Assembly (NCBI GenBank): GCA_033557465.1
Contig: CM066031.1
Coordinates: 1,064,582,444 to 1,064,646,443, forward strand
DNA length: 64,000 bases
Direction: 5' to 3'
Source of the DNA: Ichthyophis bannanicus
Lineage: Eukaryota; Chordata; Amphibia; Gymnophiona; Ichthyophiidae
Part shown: positions 1 through 11,499 of the stretch, piece by piece
How the letters are laid out: each line of letters begins with the position of its first letter
Position numbering within the stretch: position 1 is the first letter of the stretch
Notes under the pieces: model-generated
The model's input: only the letters and a program-made list of their open reading frames with translations
The model's database searches: none
Told to the model about the DNA's origin: nothing
Program-made: the position numbers and the translations under genes

Positions 1-879
1 ACTCGTCCAGCCCCATCCCATTCTAATCCACCCCCAACGTCAGGCTCCCTTCTAGTTACCCGAGCCTCAAACCAAACATCCATTCCGTACAGTCCATGCA
101 TAGCCCATATCCTGTCCTATCCCACCCATCAAACCCATTTCCAGTTTTCAGCCCCCCCTAGCCCACTGCCAGCCCTGACCCCCCCAACAGTCCCACAGTC
201 CATTACAGTCCTCACCCCATCAGCCCACCTTTTAGCCTCATACCCCCCCACGCCCCAGCTCCAGCCCCAGCCCCCCCATAGCCCATTACCAGTCCTACTC
301 CACCACATAGCCCAACACCGGTCCCCCCCCCCTGGGCCTCAGGTAACATCTAATTTGAAAGACAAACCCTGCTGGCTGCCGCAAGCGGGGCCCCCTCTGC
401 TGCCGCGGCAGCACAGACTGACCTGCGGGGGGCCCCCTCTACAAGCTGCCTCCGTCGGCCCGTTAGAACCCTCCCTCCCTCCGTGCACGCTGTGAGAGGC
501 GTGGAGGGAGAGGGTCACCCTCGTGTCTCTGTTAAGCCCGCAGGGGCTGATGGGAAAAGTCCCATCAGCCCCTGCGGGCTGACAGCGACGCAAGGAGACA
601 CTCTCCATTCCCGTCTCTCACAGCCTGCAGCCTGCACCCTGCACGGAGGGAGGGAGGGAGGGGGGGAGAGAGGAAGGGACGAACCGACGGCCTCAGCTTG
701 CCGAGGGGGCCCCCGCGGGTCAGTCGGTGCTGCTGCGGCAGTAGAGGGGGCCCCGCGGCGGCAGACAGAAGGTTGTATGTCTCTACCTATATTCAACCAA
801 TTAAATGCCCTGTTCCTCTTGTGTGGGCCCCTGCCAGCTGTGTGCCCTACGCCATGGCATACTGGTATATCCGGCCCTG
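1..879 (-). mobile_element. hAT-like non-autonomous transposon, partial (copy 1)
   Basis: This is the reverse-orientation relative of the complete element at 32641-34524. From left to right it holds a pyrimidine-rich minisatellite (1-330, complement of the G-rich array at 33115-33850), a long imperfect palindrome, and a terminal inverted repeat ending CCGGCCCTG at 879. The last 60 bases (about 815-879) match the reverse complement of 32641-32705. No transposase is encoded. The other terminus lies off the window, so the 8 bp target duplication (expected to equal GTGTGCGC, 880-887) cannot be checked. hAT assignment rests on the CAGGGCCGG-type terminus and on the 8 bp duplication of its relative. 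Confidence 0.75.
380..765. repeat. Long imperfect palindrome inside hAT copy 1
   Basis: Two GC-rich arms of about 170-190 bases face each other around a centre near 556, where TGATGGGA meets TCCCATCA. Shared blocks on both arms include the GCCCGCAGGGGCTGATGGG core, the CCCTCCCTCCGTGCA/TGCACGGAGGGAGGG block and the GCTGCCGCGGCAG-type outer block. The same palindrome occurs at 32757-33077 in a cleaner copy. Confidence 0.8.
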
Positions 880-1497
880 GTGTGCGCAGTGTTACTGCAT
901 ACGTGTCAAGGCAGTTAGCATAACTATGGACAGTACATTGTGGCCATGCCCAAAATGTCCCAGGGAACACACATGTGACATTGCCCAGGGACCAGCATTG
1001 GTGGGATATGCAGGCTATCTGCAACATCTGTGCTTGGTGCAGGCCAGGGTGGGGTATGGCATGGGGTACACAGGTGGCCTAATGGTCACTGAGCGTTGAT
1101 GTGCACAGAGCTATGGGTGGATAGAGTGGGCATGGCCCTAGGGTGGCATGGGCTGTGCCACATGTTGTGCTCCGTGATCGTGTGTGTCATGGCGTGGGGA
1201 GACATATTGCAAGTGCTGCACATGGGGGCTCCCCCGCAGAAGCTGTGACACGTGACATTATCGATATATGGTAGGTGGTATGGCCCACGACACAGGTTGG
1301 CAGCACGGACCGGGCCCTTGCAACCACTGGGCCTGTCCCACCCCCCTTGTGCCTGGGGGGCATACCTGGTGGGTCTGGGATGTTTGCTCTGTGCACGAGG
1401 GTAGTGGCCGGGGGGGTGGGGGGGGGGGGATGTGACTGTCATGCCAAAACGTAGACAGGAAGCAGATGTCACCATCATTGTTCAGCTGTGTGTGTCT

Positions 1498-1795
1498 TTA
1501 TTTAGACCTCCCCCTGCCACCTTTCGTGCGTCCCCGCCCACCCCGTGGCGCTTGCCGCCCCCTTGCTGCTGTTGCTGCTGCAGGTGGTGATGTCCCCTGT
1601 GGCTGCTGGACAAGAGCGCATCCTGCCCCCATCCCTGCTGCCCTGCGCGCATGTGCGGCAGCCCACTCTTCACATGCTGCGGCCAATGCGGCCTTCATGT
1701 CCCACGAGGGCCGTCATGGTACGCTGTAGGCGCCGCAGCACTCGCAGTTGGCGGCCGTTGTGTCCGTGCCACCGTGCGCAAGGCATGCCGTAGAC
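1498..1795 (-). pseudogene. Myb-like Harbinger protein, probable last exon
   Basis: A splice-acceptor-like CCCCCCCAG on the minus strand precedes 1795. One frame begins with arginine-rich text (RQLRVLRRLQRTMTALV), and a second frame finishes with a basic tail ending GRGRTKGGRGRSK and a stop at 1498-1500. The two pieces lie in different frames, implying an indel near 1690-1710. The stop codon overlaps an AATAAA signal (1498-1503), a compact gene end. A basic Gly/Arg-rich C terminus is common in Harbinger Myb-like accessory proteins. The exon structure is inferred from splice consensus only. Confidence 0.45.
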
Positions 1796-1888
1796 CTGGG
1801 GGGAGGGGAACATAGCACAATATGAGATGTGTTACAACAGCGACACCTGCTCGGGTCCATATATACCATGGCAGCATAGGGCACTCAC

Positions 1889-2195
1889 CCTCAGCATCTC
1901 TGTGGGCTGCGTCAGTGTTGGCCTGCATCTGTGCGATAACCTCCGCCACAGCAGCGAGTGCCTCATTCCGGTGTTGCCCACACACATCCGCAGGCAAATC
2001 CCCAGTGCCCTCTGTGTTTGATTGGTGCGTCCACATCCGGGATGTCTGGAACCTCCAGCTCCCTATCACCAAGGGGTGCATCCTGGCCCTCCGCACACAC
2101 ATTGCCTGCCTCCGAACCAGTGTCAACGGGGCTTGGAGGTGCCACGTCTGCCACCGCCTGAGGCTCCTCCTCCTGGACGATGGCGCGTGGATCAC
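1889..2195 (-). pseudogene. Myb-like Harbinger protein, probable middle exon
   Basis: Minus strand. An acceptor (CACCCAG) precedes 2195 and a consensus donor (GG|GTGAGT) follows 1889. The translation starts acidic (AIVQEEEPQAVADVAPPSP...) and continues in a second frame as a coiled-coil-like stretch with Ala/Glu/Gln (NEALAAVAEVIAQMQANTDAAHRDAEG). The switch near 2010 indicates a frameshift. Acidic linker followed by helix is the usual arrangement downstream of the Myb domain in these proteins. Phase agreement with the 3598-4197 exon is not clean, so another small exon or a further lesion is possible. Confidence 0.4.
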
Positions 2196-2219
2196 CTGGG
2201 TGCCACAGGGATACATACG

Positions 2220-3590
2220 TTAGAGGGTGCTATATGCTGTTTGACATCCCCATCACATAACCCCTCAGGCACACGTGGGTTACTGATCCACGTGTGTCTG
2301 ACCATGCGTGTTGTAGCACCCTACTATGTTTGTGCCCACCCCCATGCAGGTGCCACCTGTGGTCCGCCCCCTGAGGCCCCCCACAGCACCTCTGTGTGCA
2401 GACGCAACACCCCAGCCAGGGCCATCATCACCCACAACCTGCCCGCACCCAGCATGTCCCCCAGAGGATGCAGTGTATCGTCGCGTAGGACACCCCCTTA
2501 CACGTGTGGCCCTAGTGGTCCCGCCAGCTTGTGCGCCCGTTTTTCACCGACTAGACCGCAACCTAATAAGACGACTATGTACCTGCAATGATCAGAACCA
2601 AAGTATCAGTACAGGTGCAATGACAGTCTCTGTTTATTAGATAACTGATGATCAGGATACAGGTGGGAAATTGGGGGAACGAGTTCTTTCGGGCAGTGGG
2701 CACCTCATGGCAGCATTACCCCCCCTTCATTTGAGCTGAATTCTATTTAAAGTTATGTCACCTGCTTACTTTTTTTTCTACCTGCTGTCCTAATAACTAT
2801 TCCTGTGTGTCCTCTCCCCCCTACCTCTTATTTCCTATTATTCCCTATTTTGTACCCCTTCTTTCATGTTGTAACAATCCCTCGTGGCCCCCCTCCCATA
2901 CACACCAACTATGGTGCAGCTATCTACGTTTCTGCAGAGCCCAGGCCTAGCATACATGTTGGTAACTTGTGGATTCCTGTGTAGGTTTTCCTGTGCACAT
3001 AGACCTTACAGGCCCCTTATCTGGTATCCCCTTGTCGGCCCATGTCTAGACTCTCCAGGCCACACTGGCACCTTACAAGGCCCATGATATCCCCTTACAT
3101 GGGTATATCTGGTGCTGGACCTCCTCTTGCTAAGGCCTGTATTCTGGCCCACATGTTTTGGCCGCGTGGCTGTTACCAAACTATTCTGTGAGATTCAGGG
3201 CAACCACTAAGTGATTATGGACCTGGAACATTAGTAACCCTTAGCACCTACAACTCTGAGGCAAATCTATACTACATAACCCCAACGCAGTCATACGAAA
3301 CCTCTACCAGTACGTCAACCCTACACAGCCCATCCATGTGTGGCATGCAACATGTGGTCAGCCTCTGCTGTCGTTGTGTGGCGGTCACCCATGCACAGTA
3401 TCACATTCACTGCATGTTGCCACCAACTGCCACCCATACACAGGCCCCCCACCACCCATCATTGCTCCTGAATGGGTGGTCACACCGTGTCTCATTTGTC
3501 CCGCTCGCCCTGGACATCCACTTACTGGCCCCCCTCTTTCTAGTCTCGCACCATGTGACCATGCTACATCCCCACCTTGGTCTGCGTTCC
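2220..3590. other. Probable intron of the Myb-like gene
   Basis: The stretch lies between the donor at about 3598 and the acceptor at about 2196 on the minus strand. It is pyrimidine-rich on the plus strand (CCCCT, CACCC runs) and shows no domain or repeat that I recognise. Confidence 0.3.
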
Positions 3591-3597
3591 CCCCTTA

Positions 3598-4197
3598 CCT
3601 GCTTGTGGGTGGGCCGTGTCCAATGCTGCAGGCAGGTCCGTGGACATACATTGTCCCGAGCCTATCAGCCAGGCGTCTCTCCAGCTCGCTGAGGTTGGCC
3701 ACATATGCTGGTCCCCCTCCAGTGCCTTGGGCCCCACGTCGCTCACGTACGAGCTCAGCCCTCACCTGCCTCTTGATGTCACAGTATCTTTTCCTTAGGT
3801 TTTCTATATCGCGGTGTGGTCCCCCAGCTGCTGCAACCGCTGACTGTACCTCTGACCACGCCCGTGCCCGCATGGCAATGGTGAGTGTGGCACTCTGGCG
3901 CCCAAAAAGGAGGTCGTAGCGCTCAAGTACGTTGGACAGCAGGTGCTCATTTCTCCTGCTGGCTGAAACGTATGGCTCTGCGCCTTGTTTCATCAGGGAC
4001 AGGGATCCTTGCTGGCGTGGCCTGCCACCCGTATGCACACCTGCAGCCTGCTGAATCCCAGATGGTCCAGCAACGGCCTCCTGTGGAGATGTGGCTGGTG
4101 CTGCTGGATGTGGGGCTGGTCCTGGGGTTGGTCCTGGTCCTGGGTCTGTCGATGATCCATAATGTCCATTATGTATCTGCACGGGGGTTCGGCACAC
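3598..4197 (-). CDS. Myb/SANT-like DNA-binding protein of Harbinger, first exon
   Basis: A 200-residue frame begins at the ATG at 4195-4197. Residues 1-60 are Pro/Gly/Gln-rich low complexity. Residues about 80-150 form a Myb/SANT-like domain: RRNEHLLSNVLERYDLLFG, a Trp-containing second helix (ARAWSEVQSAVAAAGG) and a third helix (DIENLRKRYCDIKRQVRAEL). In Harbinger elements this partner binds transposon ends and helps bring the transposase into the nucleus; that is family knowledge. A consensus donor (CAG|GTAAGG at 3601-3594) sits just inside the frame's stop, suggesting splicing to exons further left. It diverges from the transposase gene across 4198-4741. This exon itself has no visible lesion. 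Confidence 0.7.
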
Positions 4198-4741
4198 AGT
4201 GGCAAGCCTATATATAGGCTGTCATGGGGTGTGGCTCGTGGGGCATGGGGTACACGGCCACGTGTGCCGTGACGCGTTCTGTTGCGCCTCGCTGCGCGCC
4301 TCGATACGCGTTCCGCTGCGCGCCTCGATACGCGTTTCGCTGTGCGCCTCGATACGCGTTCCGCTGCGCGCCGGATGTGACATCATTAACATGTGAGTGT
4401 CGGTAGTACTGGCCGTATCGCCGATCCCCCCTACCCATCCCTTCTGGGGCAGTTTGTTTTGTATAGTGGTGGTGCAGATGTACGCTCCTTTCTTAGGGCT
4501 ATGTTTATCTGTGCCGTAGTGGAAGCATAGGCTAATGCACCACTACGTGATACGTACGCGACCGCACTCTGACGTTGCACGCGTTGTAAGGCGCGTCGCA
4601 AACGCGACTTCCGTCGCCTGCACATGGGCACATGTATTTTACGTCATCCCTGCATTGGTAACTGGGTGTGTGATACTTTTGTGCTACGCAGTTTATACAC
4701 ACCTACAGCATCGCTCGGACTCACCTACAGCTGTGTGATAC
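4198..4741. promoter_or_regulatory. Divergent intergenic promoter region of Harbinger genes
   Basis: The 544 bases between the start codons of the Myb-like gene (minus) and the transposase (plus) must hold both promoters. The segment is CpG-rich around 4275-4375 and again at 4550-4615. It includes a 24 bp tandem array at 4291-4372 and a TATATATAG-like sequence at 4209-4217 close to the Myb-like start. Promoter function is inferred from gene arrangement only. Confidence 0.5.
4291..4372. repeat. 24 bp tandem repeat, about 3.4 units
   Basis: Units begin at 4291, 4315 and 4339, with a partial unit from 4363. Each reads GCTGCGCGCCTCGATACGCG plus TT(C/T)C, with two single-base differences. Each unit contains an ACGCGT palindrome. 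Regular sites between divergent transposon genes are candidates for transposase or Myb-protein binding sites. Confidence 0.85.
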
Positions 4742-7184
4742 ATGGATGAATCCCCTCAGCTGCATTATGTGGACGCGCGTAACATCGCGCGCTGCACTTT
4801 TCCTACCGGTAAAGAGTTTGATTACTGGAATCTGGAACATTCTGTCTCCCCAGGTGAGTGGCAATCATGTGGTGTCCATCCCCACCCACACCACTATTTC
4901 TAGCCCTGCTACCCTCCTAACTGTGTCTATCATGGCTCACACATCACATGCAGGTGGTGCAGTGTTTGCATTGGTTGGCCTGGCAGACTGCTTGGCCAGG
5001 AGGAGGGGGATGTTGTTCCTGGGGCCGCTGCCCTGGGCATCGGTGGCACGGCCACTGCAACTCAGGCCTGCAGCTGTGGGGCCTGCACAGGAGGGTGTTG
5101 TTGACCAACGGCGCCATAGGCGTGCTGAGGTACAACAACGCCTGCGGCGTCTCTACAGGCCCAGGGTCTTGCTCCAGGACCTGCGAGAGGGCCAGGTACT
5201 CTCCCTCTACCGGCTGGACACAGGAGCCATTAGGGAGCTCTATCAGGACCTCAGACCTGACCTTGAGCCCCTGAATGCCCGGTCACATGCTATACCGGGT
5301 ATGACCAAGCTCCTGGCTGCCCTACATTTCTTTGCCTCTGGCTGTTTCCAATCCTCGGTGGCAGCAGTGGGTGGCATGAGTAGGCCCACCTTCTCCCGCT
5401 GTCTCCATCAGGTACTGTGTGCCATGGTCAGCCGGGTTGGGAATTACATAGCAATTCCCAATGGTAGGCAACAGTGGGCGGCCCTGGCACTGGCATTCCA
5501 TAGGTTTGCTGGAATCCCACACGTGATGGGCGCTATAGATTGCACACATGTTGCCCTTGTCCCGCCACGCGACAGGGAGGTTGTGTACCGGAACCGGAAA
5601 CACTTCCATTCCCTCAATGTGCAGGTTGTCTGTGATGCAGGTATGCGTATCCTGAATGTGGTTCCGCGGTTCCCAGGGTCGGCCCATGACTCCTATATCC
5701 TGCAGAACTCGGCAGTGTTTGACCAGTTTGAGACTGGTCAGTTTGGTGACTACGTCCTGCTGGGTGGGTATTCCGCGTATCTGACATGCGCCCACTGTAG
5801 GGGGGTGTATCTGCTGCATTGTCAGCATTCTCCACAGTTTGACTGACATTGCAGCGTTAGTTCTGGGAGTGCACTGTTGGGTGTGACTCACAGCCTCATG
5901 CCGTGTCACTGGTGTCCTGGTCTGAGACATATGTTTCGCCACAGCCATCTCTCTGTCTCGGATGTGTGTTGGTTTGCTCGCACATGTGTGTCCCAGAGGG
6001 CCAGTGTGGTGTCTGTTTCTCCGTGCCCGTGCCCTCGTTTTCCAGATGAACTGTGTCCATGTGCGACAGGGCAGAATATGCTGTGTCCCCCCCATGCCTG
6101 TGGGCTACACATGTATCCAGGCCATCGCCTCCACACCCGCACCACGGGCATACAGCGCTGGCAGTTGTACCCATGTCTTCCAGTGGTGTCAGTCACTTGG
6201 CTAGCCCATCCTTTGCATGGATTTCGGTGAGGCCGCCTGGTGGGGGGGGGGGGGCCTGGGCCCACCCTCATGGGGCTCATTCTGTGTGCGTGGACCAATC
6301 TTTCTGGCCCTGTTTTTTGCTCGACAGGAGATGTGCTGGTGACCATGTGGACTATCACACGTGTCTGCTGCATGTCTGGGCACCATGTTCGGGGTCCCAC
6401 CTCACCACCGCCTTTTGCTTCACCCCCATCACCCATGATATGTATCCCAGTGGCTGGTGCTGTGTATGCAGAGGATCGTGCCAGCCACCCACTTGCACAA
6501 CTGTGCCACCCTGCACCCCCGGTTGCTATTTGACAATGTCCAGCACCTTGCCTCACAGCTCACGCAGATGTATTTGCTGAACCAGTTCTTGCACATGTCA
6601 CGTGTCACGGTTACATGGGTGTGCACTGCCACTCTCAGCATGTCATGGTCGTTTCCCACTGGCCTCAACAGCCTCTGCTGTGCTACCACTGTGTGCACAT
6701 CATTTGCCTCATAGTGTGTGTGCATGGCCTCTCGGCTGTCCAGTTCTGAATTGGTATGTCTGTCGTTCCATTATTGTCTCAGCACGCATGTGAATTTGCA
6801 CCATTTCTCCCTGCAGGTGATGCAGGATATGGGTGTCGCACCTGGCTGCTCACCCCTGTGCGTCTCCCCGGACAGGTGCAGAGCTACGGTACAATGAGGC
6901 CCATGCCTCCAGTCGCTCAGTGATTGAGCGCACCTTTGGCGTCCTCAAAAGTCGCTTCAGGTGTCTGGATAGGACTGGCGGGGCCTTACAGTACAAACCA
7001 CTGACTGTGGCAAAGATCATCATAGCCTGTTGCATCCTCCACAACATTGCTCTCAGGCACAATGTTCCAGTCGACATTAATGAGGATCTGGGCCCGGATC
7101 CTATGTGCCCTCCTGCACCTGGCCATGGTGACACACGTGCAGGCATGGCAGCCAGGCAGCATCTAATCGAGAGGATCTTCACCT
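4742..7184 (+). pseudogene. PIF/Harbinger DDE transposase, three-exon, frameshifted
   Basis: Predicted exons are 4742-4853, 4954-5763 and 6817-7184. The first junction (CAG|GTGAGT to CACATGCAG) and the second (CTGG|GTGGGT to CCCTGCAG) both keep the frame; the second restores the family motif LLGDAGYGC. The catalytic triad is visible: D in GAIDCTHV (5538-5540), D in SAHDSY (5688-5690) and E in SVIERTFGVLKSRF (6926-6928). The N-terminal half includes a helical region (LLAALHFFASGCFQSSVAAVGGMSRPTFSR) typical of the family. A frameshift near 6860-6880 separates LLTPV from ELRYNEAHASS, so this copy cannot make a full enzyme unless the lesion is a sequencing error. A GTAAGT at 7185 may start another intron. 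The first exon is the least certain part. Confidence 0.8.
5764..6816 (+). other. Predicted 1053 bp intron of the transposase
   Basis: The stretch starts GTGGGT and ends TTTCTCCCTGCAG. Joining its flanks recreates the continuous glycine-aspartate turn motif of the transposase. Apart from a G run at 6241-6253 I see no recognisable feature inside it. Confidence 0.65.
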
Positions 7185-10100
7185 GTAAGTTATGGGTGTG
7201 CTGGGGATGTGTCTCTGGGTTTGCCATGTGTTAGGTGGTGTGAGGATTGTGCAGCACTGCCATCTGATGCCTCCATATCTCTGTCCTGTTCTTGGCTCCA
7301 CAGGATGAGCATCTGTGTTCCAGGCCCACCCGGACTGCCTTGTAATGCTGCATGTGGCCGTGCTGCATGGGGGGGGGGGGGGGGAGGGTGTTCATATATG
7401 CAGCCGTCATGTTGGCTGGGGTGAGTTGCAGGGTAGTGGGGATTGTATGTCATTCGTCACGTCTGGTCACATATATGTTGTTTTCTCTCCACTGCTCCTA
7501 TGGTGCTGCACATTTATTTGGACCACTGCTCCTTCCCCCTTCGCCTCCATGGGTCACAGAGGTGGTCCTTACTTGTTCACATATTGGGGTTCTGCATGTT
7601 CTATCTTGCACACATCTTGAGCGGCTGTGTGTGTACTCTTGCACAGGTCAGTGTATACTGGTTTGCTAGGTTGATCAGCCACTGGCAATGGGTCATTTGG
7701 CAGATATGTGCCACTCATGCATGTGCTGTGCTGTGTGTCTCCATTTGACGTTCATTTTTGGGGGGCAGGACATCTTGGCTTTCTGCATGTGTACTTTATC
7801 ACACTGTGTATGTTCATGATTGTTAGTGACCTTTCCACCTGGCCATTCCTCATGCGCCACCCTGCCTATGTGTGTTGTAGGGATGTATTTTGCGCCCTCT
7901 CCGATTATGTTCCCTCATCCATTTGTTACCTTCCACTGGTGGGCAACTGTACATTGTGCACAGGTGTCAAATATGTTCCTCAGATGGGTCACAGTTCCGA
8001 TGGTGATGCAATGTACATCAACATTGTGTTTCCGCAGGACACACTGCACCGTGGACATGTTGCTCTCTCAGCTACCCATGCAGACGTCGTGCTGTCCGCC
8101 ATCCATCGGGCTCTGGATCCGCTATTGTGTCTCTGTGTGCTTTTGGCTGACAATCACTGTTCCCTCTGAGCTGTGCGCATGTGTCTCGCCAGGAGAGCGC
8201 ACATACTTTGCAGCTCTGATTCCACTAGGGAGCGACACAGACATCTTACACCTTTACAGTCAGGGTTGTAATTACTAGACATTTCCTGCTTCATTTATTA
8301 ATCGTCTGTGTTCAGTTAATTTGATTTAACTCAATGTGGTGTACATACGATATTCTGACGTGTAGTCAACATAAAAAATTGTTATGACTCTGCCTGTCAT
8401 TATGTTGCGCACAGACATGTCACCTTCCTTCCAAAGCTGCACTGAGCTGATATTTTACGCGCACACAGCCTACAGACGATTGGGGGGAAACATTGCTGAC
8501 AGTAACATTCACATCCAGGACACTGGTGTACCTTTCAGGTGGCCCTCACCTTCCATACTCTGTGACATACACCGCCTGCTTATTCTGCTTTTGCCTATTG
8601 CTCTCAGCCTGTCCTTTGGTGCTCTATGGCAGGGGCGCACATATTCTTATCTCCCTTCCGGCCCAGGCGCTGTGGGGGCGCCTACCCCCTCTTATGGTCA
8701 TCTCTGGACTGCTGCTGGGCATCTGCAGTGCACCATGGGTACTGTTGCATACTCCCATATCCTTAGCAGCCCAGCAGGCACCTTGGGTGACGACATGGCG
8801 CCCCTCGGTCCACAGTCAGGGGATTTGGTTTCAGGTGTTACGGACATCTTCATTTTCCTGCGCACAATCACCATAGTGTGTTTCTCCTTGCTTTTGCTTT
8901 TGCCAGTGACTTTCCATGTTGCAAAGCGGTCTGTGATGTTATTGGGCCTTCTATATTTGGTAATGATCATGACCTTGGTCTTGATTGTGTTTGCCATATG
9001 CCCTTGTTTGCTGAGACCTTGCTTTGTTTCTTAGTCAGGCATCCCTTGCATGTACATGGTGCGTCTTCTGTGGGTTTGTTTCGGGGGCTTGGGTCATCTG
9101 GAAGTTCTGCTCCAAGGGCTGCCCACCTCATTATTGTGACTTTGTTATGTGCACTGGCAATATGGGCATGGGGTTGCTTCCATGCTTGTGGGTGGGGCCC
9201 TGGGTCATGGGTTTGAACACACAGTGGGTCATTGTGAGCACCTTGGGGGGCGTATTCCTATCTTGCTTTACATTGGTGCTAACAACAGCAGCGCCCTCAC
9301 ACTGCAGACTCCGCACAGTGACTCCTCATGGGCCCTGTCACATGCCCTATGGGGTGCTTTGTGTAAAGCCCTGTCGGGTGCTGTGGAGACAGTGCACAGT
9401 AGCCTTAGTTCTCTGGTGTGGCTTTCATGGGGTTATCCTATGTGACACCTTCCAGGTACATCCCTGTGGGTGGGTGTTTGCCAGCACAACTTGTGGGACA
9501 TACAAACCAGACCTCCTATGATATTACTGGTGTGGTGTGGGAGTCATGCCGCACACCCATCCACAGTTATGCCAGCCTTGCAGGGACACAACCACTTGGT
9601 ACACGGCCCATAGTTGTGTCACACATAGCATGTCCTGGTGCTGTTTGATGCTGCATTCCAATGGCAAGGCAATTGTGTTGTCCCCTGCATTGTTTCTGGT
9701 ACAATCTGACGTGGTATTTCCTTTATTATATGGGTTGTGTATATCTTCACCTTTGTACATTTCAAGCACCCGGTTCTGGCTGCAGATTCACACTGTTTTC
9801 TACCTTTGGGGGCTGCACCTCTCGGGATTACACGGACACTCCCAGCAAGGGGTGGTGGGCATATATTCCTCCCTCTCATGTTCTTTGTGTACAACCAAAC
9901 ATTGGGGTTCTCATTGGTTTAGACAGGGGGCTGACTGGTTCATCATATGTGTGCCTACTGTTTGCGGAGGGTACTATTGCAGGCAGCCTTGGTCTTTGGA
10001 CACACAGGGGGGATTGAACTCACAGACCTTGCTCCACCAGGCCGCTTTTTACCCATTGTGCTTATGATCTGTCTGCCTTCACTGACACATTTTCTAGCTT

Positions 10101-10730
10101 CTTCTGGGGCACCCTGTTGGGATACTCTCTGTTGCTACTATGTCCAGTGACACACACAGTCATTTCACCATACCATACCAGGGGGCTAGGTGGGTATGTA
10201 GCCCTTCTTGTGTTCATCTGTGGACTGCTGGTCTGCATGTGCAGTGTGCACCATGGGACTCCCTGCATTGTTACGGATCCGGGACACTACAGCGGACAGT
10301 TCGGTGGTGTCCTGCCACACTTCAGTGGACAGCCAGGGGGTGGTTACCGGCTATGGGGCTGCAGGCCAGTGGGTCACTCATTGCCTGTGGAGCCCGTAGC
10401 CATGGGTTGTGACCCACAATGGACTCCTTTTATAGGGGTGTCTGCCGCATTATATGTTTTACACACGCAGGACTGCTACCGGCGACAGCCTCTGATGCAT
10501 CATATTACTGTACTGAGCGTCATTGGGTGCACCATGTGTCACCTTATCTGGCTACCTTACGGTTCCCTTATGGACTGCTCAATGGGGGACATCTTGTTGT
10601 GCCTCAGTGGACACTCTACTTTCTAGTGTGGCCTCTGTTGTGCGTTATGGGGTGCGTTCTGCAGCAACTTTGGATACACCCACTGTGTGGGTGTGTTGCT
10701 AGCAACCTTACAGCACATACAAAACAATGT
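7185..10730 (+). other. Long non-coding tail of the Harbinger element
   Basis: This T/G-rich stretch has few stop codons in the plus frames, so many overlapping frames appear open, including a hydrophobic 216-codon one at 8384-9034. None matches a family I know and several overlap each other, so I call none a gene. G runs occur at 7368-7384. A further 3' exon of the transposase could be hidden here. Confidence 0.4.
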
Positions 10731-10732
10731 TC

Positions 10733-11345
10733 ATGGCCCCTCACTCACTATATGATGTGTGGGTGTGTTTGCTAGCACCCCTACAGACTATCAGCAACAT
10801 ATACATGCCCCTCACTCACTATCTGATGTGTGGGTGTGTTTGCTTGCACCCCTCCGGGACGTATAAAAATATATGCCCCCTCCCTCACTCACTGTATCAT
10901 GTTCGGGATGCTGCATCAGCCAGCCTTCTGCATCTGGCAGCCTGGGGACTCGAACCCATGCTGCCCGTATCAGTGGTCACTGCAGTAACCATTGTGCTAC
11001 AGCTCTGTCTGGGTCAGGTTTGTATGGTAACAAGCATACAACACATACATAACATATACATGCCCCCACACTCACTATGTAATGTTTGGGTGTGTTTACT
11101 TGAGCACCGAAAGGGGGGGGAGCATAGACATGCCCCCTCACTCACTATATACTGTGTGTGTGTTTACTTGCACCCCAAATGGTAGGGGAGCATAGACATG
11201 CCCCCCTCACTCACTATATGATGTGTGGGTGTGTTTGCTTGCACCCCAGGGGAACAGAGCATATACATGCCCCCTTCACTCACTATCTGATGTGTGGGTG
11301 TGTTTGCTTGCACCCCTCCGAGACGTCTAAAAATATATGCCCCCT
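10733..11345. repeat. Irregular ~70 bp satellite inside Harbinger
   Basis: Units share CCCCTCACTCACTAT followed by TGATGTGTGGGTGTGTTTGC(T/A)TGCACCCC and start near 10735, 10806, 11062, 11130, 11199 and 11268, with shorter relatives. A block of about 180 bases containing a unit plus a tRNA-like module (about 10838-11018) is duplicated at about 11308-11485 with few differences. Confidence 0.75.
10915..11012 (-). ncRNA. tRNA-like module with Pol III boxes (Harbinger tail, 1)
   Basis: Read on the minus strand, it has an A-box-like TAGCACAATGGTTA followed about 40 bases later by a perfect B box, GGTTCGAGTCC. The spacing fits a tRNA-like internal promoter. Cloverleaf pairing is incomplete and no acceptor stem is evident, so this is a tRNA-derived (SINE-like) segment and not a tRNA gene. 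Confidence 0.5.
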
Positions 11346-11374
11346 CCCTCCCTAACTGTATCATGTTCGGGATG

Positions 11375-11478
11375 TTGCATCAGCCAGCCTTCTGCATCTG
11401 GCAGCCTGGGGACTCAAACCCATGCTGCCCGTATCAGTGGTCACTGCAGTAACCATTGTGCTACAGCTCTGTCTGGGT
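11375..11478 (-). ncRNA. tRNA-like module with Pol III boxes (Harbinger tail, 2)
   Basis: This is a near-identical copy of 10915-11012, carried by the same local duplication. The B box here reads GGTTTGAGTCC, one change from the perfect box. The A box is unchanged. Confidence 0.5.
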
Positions 11479-11499
11479 CAGGTATGTCTGCGTGGCTTC

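Noticed and set aside
515..1027. 170-codon minus-strand frame with Cys/Pro-rich text
   Set aside because: It runs through the hAT palindrome and terminus; the open frame is a consequence of high GC content.
4208..4438. Frame with a repeated RGAQRNAY octapeptide
   Set aside because: It is only the translation of the 24 bp tandem array between two divergent genes.
8384..9034. 216-codon frame with hydrophobic segments
   Set aside because: It lies in T/G-rich DNA where several overlapping frames are open. No family resemblance, and the location in the Harbinger tail argues against a membrane protein gene.
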